From: Planctomycetota bacterium
Lineage (GTDB): Bacteria > Planctomycetota > Phycisphaerae > Sedimentisphaerales > Anaerobacaceae
Direction: 5' to 3'
DNA: 37,495 bases
Assembly (NCBI GenBank): GCA_023135865.1
Contig: JAGLSG010000033.1
Span: 1-37,495 of the forward strand
This document shows, in pieces, positions 32,651 to 37,495 of the stretch. The position numbers and the translations under genes are program-made. Positions within the stretch are counted from its first letter, which is position 1. Each line of letters opens with the position of its first letter. The notes under the pieces were generated by a model, which was given only the letters and a program-made list of their open reading frames with translations, ran no database searches and was not told the DNA's origin.

Positions 32651-34963
32651 ATGAGAAAAAATACTTTTGCTGTTTTAATGTTAATTGTTTTTTCGTTGTG
32701 TCTTGTGCAAAATGCATATAGTCAAGTCAGTGGCGAAATAGCAATTATTAAAACCGCTGGCAATCGTGGTATCAGCACAGCGGAAATACTATCAAAAGTC
32801 CAAAGCAGAACAGGTGAAATGTTCGATTCCCAAGCAGTAAACGAAGATACAAAGCGAATAGCCCAATTAGACGGAGTTGAGTACAGCTATTATAATACTG
32901 AAATCATAGACAATAAAGTTCATCTGACATTTGTTGTTGTTGAGAAAAATGTTATCAGAAAAATTGTTTTTATTGGCAATAGCAACGTAAAAACAAAAAC
33001 ACTTCGAAAGAAACTTGGGCTAACAATCGGAAAATTTCTTGATGTTGCCCAAATAAATACAGGAGCTGAAACTCTTGAAGATTTTTACCACAAAAAGGGT
33101 TATGCGTTTGCAACGGTTGCTGCGGATAAAGAAAATTTATCGCTCGGTAAAGTCGTTTACAGAATAGATGAAGGAAAAAGAGTTAGAATAACATCGATAA
33201 AATTCAGCGGCAATAAGGCCTATTCAGCTGGAAAACTAAGCAAAGTTGTAAAAACAAAGAAAAACAAATGGCTAATTGCCAAGGCATATTACAATGAGCA
33301 GAAAGTTAATAACGACCAGCAGAAAATTAAATCTGTTTACTACGAACGCGGATTTCTAAATGTCGAAGTTGCGGCAAAGCTGAAGTTTAATTCAGACAAA
33401 AGCAAGGTCGTTGTTATTTTTGTAATTGATGAGGGAAATGCCTACGGTGTTGAAAGTATAGCAATTATAGGAAATCAGCAGCTCGAAAAATCACAGCTTC
33501 TATCAGAAATAAAATTGCAGCAGGGAAAAGTTTATAATGAAAAAACGGCAGTAGCAGATATATGGCGGCTTGCAAAACTCTATCACGAAAATGGTTTCAT
33601 AGATGTCAGAGTAGAGAAAAATGTAAAATTCATTTCCAGCAATAAAGTTGTAGTTGATTTTATAGTAACAGAAGGCCAGCGATTTAGAATTGGCAGAGTA
33701 GATATAACCGGAAATGAGCAGACGCAGGATAAGGTTATTAGAAGAATACTCGACGAATATGATTTTCAGCCGGGCAAATGGTATAATGCTGATATTGCCC
33801 GTGGAAACGGAAGCGGCTCGCTCGAGAAAAAAATCAAAACAATGGCTATGACTGATGCGGCGACTATTACGCCTGCAGGCCAAACGCCGGGACAAAGAGA
33901 TGCACAGGTTAGTGTGGTCGAAGGCCAAACTGGAATGGTGATGCTCGGAGCAGGAGTGGCAAGCGACAGCGGTGTTATGGGACAGGTTATTTTTGAACAG
34001 AGAAATTTTGACATTAAAGACTGGCCGGAAAGTTTTGGTGAATTTATTACGGGCAAAGCTTTCAAAGGTGCCGGTCAAAATTTCAGAATATCACTGCAGC
34101 CGGGAACAGAAGTCAGTCAATATTCAATCGATTTTACTGAGCCGTATTTTAAGGATAAGCCGATAGCGATGAATGTAAGCGCTTTAAGTCGTCAGTGGGA
34201 AAGAGAATGCTACGACGAAAAAAGAACAAGAGGATATATCGGTTTTGAAAAGAGATACAAAAATAACTGGCGAAGAAGCATTGGCTTTAGAGCCGAAAAC
34301 GTTGATGTTGACAGCGTTGAATCAAATGCGCCAACGGAAATCAAAGATGTAAAAGGAAGCAACGCATTTGCAGCAGTTAAACTTGGCGTTGCAAGGGATA
34401 TGACCGATAGCCGGCTTAATCCGAGCAAAGGTTATGGTTTTGAATTGAGCTATGAGCAAGCTGGCGGCGACCATACATTTGGGGTACTCAGTGGAACATA
34501 TAGAAAATATAAAACGCTCTACGAAGACCTGGCTGAGAGAAAAACCATTCTTGCTGCGAAAATTCACGCCGCAACGACAGTTGGAGATGCTCCGCCATTC
34601 GAGAAATTTTACGCCGGCGGCTCACGAAGCATAAGGGGTTTTGAATACAGGGGAGTTAGTACAAGAGGCAGAAACACATCGACAAATAAACTCGATGACC
34701 CGATAGGAAGTGATTGGTTATTGCTCGCAAGTGCAGAAGTTACTGTGCCGCTGATTAGTGATAATTTTGCAGCACTATTCTTCGTTGATACGGGAGCAAT
34801 CGATTCGGGAAATTGTCGAGCATCAGTAGGTACCGGAATACAAATAATGATTCCACAATGGTTTGGGCCAGTACCGATGAGATTTGAGATAGCTGCTCCG
34901 ATTATGAAAGACAACGAAGATGAAACTCAGACATTCAGTTTCTCAGTTGGAAGACTGTTCTAA
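32651..34963 (+). CDS. bamA: Outer membrane protein assembly factor BamA
   Basis: The 770-residue protein starts with a Sec signal peptide (FAVLMLIVFSLCLVQNAYSQ). Up to five POTRA repeats follow over about 26-390 (IRKIVFIGNSNVKTKTLRKK; VRITSIKFSGNKAYSAGKLS; GVESIAIIGNQQLEKSQLLS; FRIGRVDITGNEQTQDKVIR). The Omp85 beta-barrel fills the rest, with DFTEPYFKDKPIAMNVSALS, SRLNPSKGYGFELSYEQAGG, and the loop-6 motif SIRGFEYRG near 660. It ends in aromatic phenylalanine (VGRLF) as barrel proteins do. BamA inserts outer-membrane proteins, which shows the cell has a true outer membrane. AGGAG precedes the ATG. skp, lpxD and lpxC follow. Confidence 0.95.
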   Translation: MRKNTFAVLMLIVFSLCLVQNAYSQVSGEIAIIKTAGNRGISTAEILSKVQSRTGEMFDSQAVNEDTKRIAQLDGVEYSYYNTEIIDNKVHLTFVVVEKNVIRKIVFIGNSNVKTKTLRKKLGLTIGKFLDVAQINTGAETLEDFYHKKGYAFATVAADKENLSLGKVVYRIDEGKRVRITSIKFSGNKAYSAGKLSKVVKTKKNKWLIAKAYYNEQKVNNDQQKIKSVYYERGFLNVEVAAKLKFNSDKSKVVVIFVIDEGNAYGVESIAIIGNQQLEKSQLLSEIKLQQGKVYNEKTAVADIWRLAKLYHENGFIDVRVEKNVKFISSNKVVVDFIVTEGQRFRIGRVDITGNEQTQDKVIRRILDEYDFQPGKWYNADIARGNGSGSLEKKIKTMAMTDAATITPAGQTPGQRDAQVSVVEGQTGMVMLGAGVASDSGVMGQVIFEQRNFDIKDWPESFGEFITGKAFKGAGQNFRISLQPGTEVSQYSIDFTEPYFKDKPIAMNVSALSRQWERECYDEKRTRGYIGFEKRYKNNWRRSIGFRAENVDVDSVESNAPTEIKDVKGSNAFAAVKLGVARDMTDSRLNPSKGYGFELSYEQAGGDHTFGVLSGTYRKYKTLYEDLAERKTILAAKIHAATTVGDAPPFEKFYAGGSRSIRGFEYRGVSTRGRNTSTNKLDDPIGSDWLLLASAEVTVPLISDNFAALFFVDTGAIDSGNCRASVGTGIQIMIPQWFGPVPMRFEIAAPIMKDNEDETQTFSFSVGRLF

Positions 34964-35008
34964 TTTATTGAAAAAGAAAAATTGCAACAAAATTAGAGAG
35001 GATAATCT

Positions 35009-35623
35009 ATGAAAATTAAAATTACCATTATTAGTTGTTTGATAGCTGCGGCTGTTTTGGTTATGGGAGCTAAAGAAGAAAAGACAGAATCACAATCAGC
35101 TCAAATAGCTGTTATGAAAATCGGAGTTGTAAATGTAAGAGAGATTTTTCAAAATTGTAAAAGAAACGAGAGTTACAGGCAGCAGGCAACCGCTGAGCAG
35201 GATAAAATAATTGCGGAACTCGAAAAACTTGCTAAGGAAATCGAAGCGGAAAAGGCAGGACTAAAAACATTGAAGGTCGGCAGCAGCGATTATATGGAGC
35301 TTATGAAGGAATTGATGTCAAAGCAGGCGAATCTGCAAGCGCAGCAGGAATTTTATAAACAGCAGATAGAATTGAAAGACCAGCAGTGGACAGAGAAGCT
35401 CTATGAAGACATTTTAAGGCAGACAGCAATTGTCGCAGAGCAAAACCGGTTGGCTGTGGTATTTGAAAAAGATGAAATTGACCTCCCTGCTGCAAATGCG
35501 AATGACCTTATGCTGACCATTAGAACGCATAAGATTTTATACAGCGGCGGAGCCGAAGATATTACCGCAGAAGTTATGGAAAAACTCAACGTAATGGAAA
35601 GCGAAAAACCAAACCAAAAATAA
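35009..35623 (+). CDS. OmpH/Skp-family periplasmic chaperone
   Basis: The 204-residue protein has a signal peptide (IISCLIAAAVLVMGA), then IGVVNVREIFQNCKRNESYR, a long charged coiled coil (about 60-135, QDKIIAELEKLAKEIEAEKA) and a C-terminal beta part (LAVVFEKDEIDLPAANANDL). This matches the Skp/OmpH family, whose trimers hold unfolded outer-membrane proteins for BamA. GAGAGG lies before the ATG. It sits 45 bp after bamA, the classic bamA-skp-lpxD order. Confidence 0.88.
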   Translation: MKIKITIISCLIAAAVLVMGAKEEKTESQSAQIAVMKIGVVNVREIFQNCKRNESYRQQATAEQDKIIAELEKLAKEIEAEKAGLKTLKVGSSDYMELMKELMSKQANLQAQQEFYKQQIELKDQQWTEKLYEDILRQTAIVAEQNRLAVVFEKDEIDLPAANANDLMLTIRTHKILYSGGAEDITAEVMEKLNVMESEKPNQK

Positions 35624-35633
35624 CTTGCTATGA

Positions 35634-35739
35634 AATTATACCCTTGAAGGGTAGTAAATGTGCGCGAGTAAAGCCGTAACTAATTATTTTCAAGTTACTT
35701 ACCCACGGACAAACGGGAAAATTTAATCGTGAATAGTAT
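35634..35739 (+). repeat. Conserved ~105-bp structured element, copy C (lpxD leader)
   Basis: This is the best-formed copy: TACCCTTGAAGGGTA hairpin, GTAGTAAATGTGCGCGAGTA, AGCCGTAACT, AAGTTACTTACCCACGGACA, AACGGGAAAATTTAATCGTG, AATAGTAT. It fills the skp-lpxD gap and its 3' end overlaps the lpxD start codon (ATG 35738-35740), so any folding would bear directly on lpxD initiation. Confidence 0.8.
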
Positions 35740-36757
35740 GATAGTTAAACAATTAGCAGAAAAAATCGAAGCAGAATTAATCGGTGCCGGTTCGGCTACG
35801 ATAGATACTGTCGGAACGATTGAAGCCGGCCAGGTTAGCTGTGTTACGTTTGTTACAGATAAGAATCGTATAGCAAAACTTGGCGAATCAAAAGCGGCAG
35901 CTGTTATTTGTGCGGAAAAAATAGATGGCTTGGAAAAACCGCAATTAATAGTGAAAGATGTGAACGCAGCATTGTTGAAAACGCTGAAAATTTTTGCACC
36001 AAAACTAAAGCCGGCAAAATCAGGAATCGATTCGACAGCGAAAATTGGTGAAAATGTAGAAATCGCAGAAGGTGCATCTATAGGGGCATTTGTGGTAATT
36101 GATGACCAAGCCCAAATAGGTGCAAATAGTATAATCGAAAGCGGATGCAGGATAGGTGAGAATACAAAAATAGGAGAAAATTGCCGATTCGACAGCAATG
36201 TGGTTATCTATCACAACTGCAAAATCGGAAACAATGTAATTATTCAGGCAAACAGCGTTATTGGTTCGACCGGCTTTGGATATGTATTTACAAATGGAAG
36301 ACATCAGCTTATGCCGCATAACGGAGGGGTGGTAATCGAAGATTTTGTCGAGATAGGAGCCAATAGCTGTGTGGATAGGGCTAAGTTTGGAAATACTATA
36401 ATAGGAGCCGGAACGAAAATAGATAACATTGTTCAAATCGCTCATAATGTGGTAATCGGAAAGTGCTGCTTGATAGTGGCTTTGGTTGGCATTGCCGGCA
36501 GTAGCAAACTCGGCGATGGCGTGGTTATGGCTGGCCAGTCGGGAGTAGCAGATAATTTGGAAGTGGGTGATGGTGTAGTGGCTGGCGCTCAATCTGCCAT
36601 TACACACAATATACCGGCTGGAAAAAAACTGTTTGGTTCACCGGCATTTGACAGTGTGGAAGCGTTCAAAGTGATTGGACTAACAAAACGTTTGCCGAAA
36701 TTATTTAAACAAGTAAAACAGCTTGAAAAGCAAATGGAAAAACTTAAAGAACAATAA
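35738..36757 (+). CDS. lpxD: UDP-3-O-acylglucosamine N-acyltransferase LpxD
   Basis: From ATG 35738 the product is 339 residues (MIVKQLAEKIEAELIGAG). A GTG at 35729 would add MNS, but that segment belongs to the conserved repeat. The N-terminal substrate-binding domain (GTIEAGQVSCVTFVTDKNRI) is followed by hexapeptide left-handed beta-helix repeats (VEIAEGASIGAFVVIDDQAQ) and the catalytic region IGSTGFGYVFTNGRHQLMPH, then NGGVVIEDFVEIGANSCVDR, then IAHNVVIG with the conserved histidine. LpxD adds the second acyl chain in lipid A synthesis. No strong ribosome site is visible. lpxC follows 29 bp later. Confidence 0.94.
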   Translation: MIVKQLAEKIEAELIGAGSATIDTVGTIEAGQVSCVTFVTDKNRIAKLGESKAAAVICAEKIDGLEKPQLIVKDVNAALLKTLKIFAPKLKPAKSGIDSTAKIGENVEIAEGASIGAFVVIDDQAQIGANSIIESGCRIGENTKIGENCRFDSNVVIYHNCKIGNNVIIQANSVIGSTGFGYVFTNGRHQLMPHNGGVVIEDFVEIGANSCVDRAKFGNTIIGAGTKIDNIVQIAHNVVIGKCCLIVALVGIAGSSKLGDGVVMAGQSGVADNLEVGDGVVAGAQSAITHNIPAGKKLFGSPAFDSVEAFKVIGLTKRLPKLFKQVKQLEKQMEKLKEQ

Positions 36758-36786
36758 CACAAAAGAAAAAAACGCATACGCTGATT

Positions 36787-37495
36787 ATGAAGCTGCAAAA
36801 GACAATAAAAACTGAATGCAAAATTGCCGGCAAGGGATTGTTTGGAGGCGAGGATGCGAAGGTTGTTTTTCGGCCTGGCGCAGTAAATTCCGGAATAGTT
36901 TTTGTGCGGACAGATGTGCCGCAGCCGGTACGCATTGCCGCTATAGCTGCTAATATCATTGCGAGAAGCAGAAGAACAACTTTAACAAAAGATGATGTAA
37001 GCATCGAAACAGTTGAACATTGCCTCGCGGCTGTTAGTGCGGCTCAAATTGATAATATAATTATCGAAATAGAAGGCCCGGAATTACCGGCTGCCGATTG
37101 CAGCAGCGCAGAATATTTTAAAATTCTAAAGCGAGCCGGAATTGTCGAGCAGCAGGAAAAACGAAAAGAATTTGTCATTACAGAACCGATCAGTATTACC
37201 TCTGGAGATTCCTGCATTTATGCACTGCCATACGATGATGATGCACTGAATATCACCTATGATTTGGATTATGCCTGGTCGCCGGCGATTGGAAGGCAAA
37301 TTCTCAGCTGTAAAATAACGCCGGAAAACTTTGAGAAAAATCTGGCACCAGCGAGAACTTTTTTGATGGAAGCTGAGGCAAAACAATTCCAGGCACGTGG
37401 GATGGGAACGCATCTTGGGCCTCGTGATATATTAGTGATTAGTTCGGATGGCCCGATTAAAAACAGTTTTAGATTTCCAAATGAATGCGTAAGGC
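36787..37495 (+). CDS. lpxC: UDP-3-O-acyl-N-acetylglucosamine deacetylase LpxC, N-terminal part
   Basis: The frame from ATG 36787 is open to the window edge (236 residues). It begins MKLQKTIKTECKIAGKGLFG and contains GIVFVRTDV, the zinc-site segment SIETVEHCLAAVSAAQIDNI, then IIEIEGPELPAADCSSA, and later APARTFLMEAEAKQFQARGM with FPNECVR at the cut, matching LpxC domains I and II. LpxC catalyses the committed step of lipid A synthesis. PAADCSSAE replaces the more usual P(I/V)xDGSA(A/G) loop. The remaining zinc ligands (HKxxD) lie beyond the window, and a fusion to FabZ, known in some phyla, cannot be excluded. Confidence 0.93.
   Translation, partial: MKLQKTIKTECKIAGKGLFGGEDAKVVFRPGAVNSGIVFVRTDVPQPVRIAAIAANIIARSRRTTLTKDDVSIETVEHCLAAVSAAQIDNIIIEIEGPELPAADCSSAEYFKILKRAGIVEQQEKRKEFVITEPISITSGDSCIYALPYDDDALNITYDLDYAWSPAIGRQILSCKITPENFEKNLAPARTFLMEAEAKQFQARGMGTHLGPRDILVISSDGPIKNSFRFPNECVR

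Overview
The window reads as a chromosomal segment of a Gram-negative (diderm) bacterium, most likely a member of the Planctomycetota near the Phycisphaerae/Sedimentisphaerales. This is inference: the grounds are lipid A and outer-membrane genes (bamA, skp, lpxD, lpxC), an ECF sigma factor paired with a membrane-anchored partner carrying an extracytoplasmic domain, a dnaN-DUF721-gyrB arrangement, a small lipoprotein of a kind I associate with that group, and intergenic regions full of short palindromic repeats.

Layout. (1) 1-1457, minus strand: arginine biosynthesis, argB then argD (cut by the window edge). (2) 1951-5130, plus: GTP-dependent PEP carboxykinase and a sensor-less sigma-54 activator. 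(3) 5131-8771: an accessory island with one very AT-rich gene, a nuclease-nSTAND3 NTPase that is a probable anti-phage system, between two repeat-laden gaps. (4) 8772-12468: der, then the convergent c-di-AMP operon (small lipoprotein, cdaA, ybbR/cdaR). (5) 12688-18206: a WYL regulator, a probable replication origin with DnaA-box-like sites and an AT-rich tract, then dnaN, a DciA-like DUF721 gene and gyrB. (6) 18311-24933: ECF sigma factor with its putative anti-sigma partner, a TPR lipoprotein, ftsK, and a tandem pair of paralogous membrane proteins. (7) 25536-32486: tRNA-Gln, glmU (short form), prs, rplY, pth, rpsF, ssb, rpsR, rplI, dnaB, a classic information-processing cluster. (8) 32651-37495: outer-membrane assembly and lipid A cluster bamA, skp, lpxD, lpxC (cut).

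How the parts work together. DnaN, GyrB, the DUF721 protein (candidate DnaB loader), DnaB, Ssb and FtsK make this an origin-proximal replication and segregation neighbourhood. The glmU-prs-rplY-pth-rpsF-ssb-rpsR-rplI-dnaB run links precursor supply, ribosome assembly and replication. The last cluster builds the outer membrane.

Most notable: a roughly 105-bp conserved element occurs three times (upstream of pckG, upstream of lpxD, and inverted between dnaB and bamA). It has internal complementary segments that change in a compensatory way between copies. I do not recognise it as a known riboswitch or insertion sequence; it is the best candidate here for an undescribed element. The lone nuclease-nSTAND3 gene, a variant DGA motif in CdaA, an EF-hand-like loop in GyrB and a GlmU lacking its acetyltransferase half are also worth a second look.
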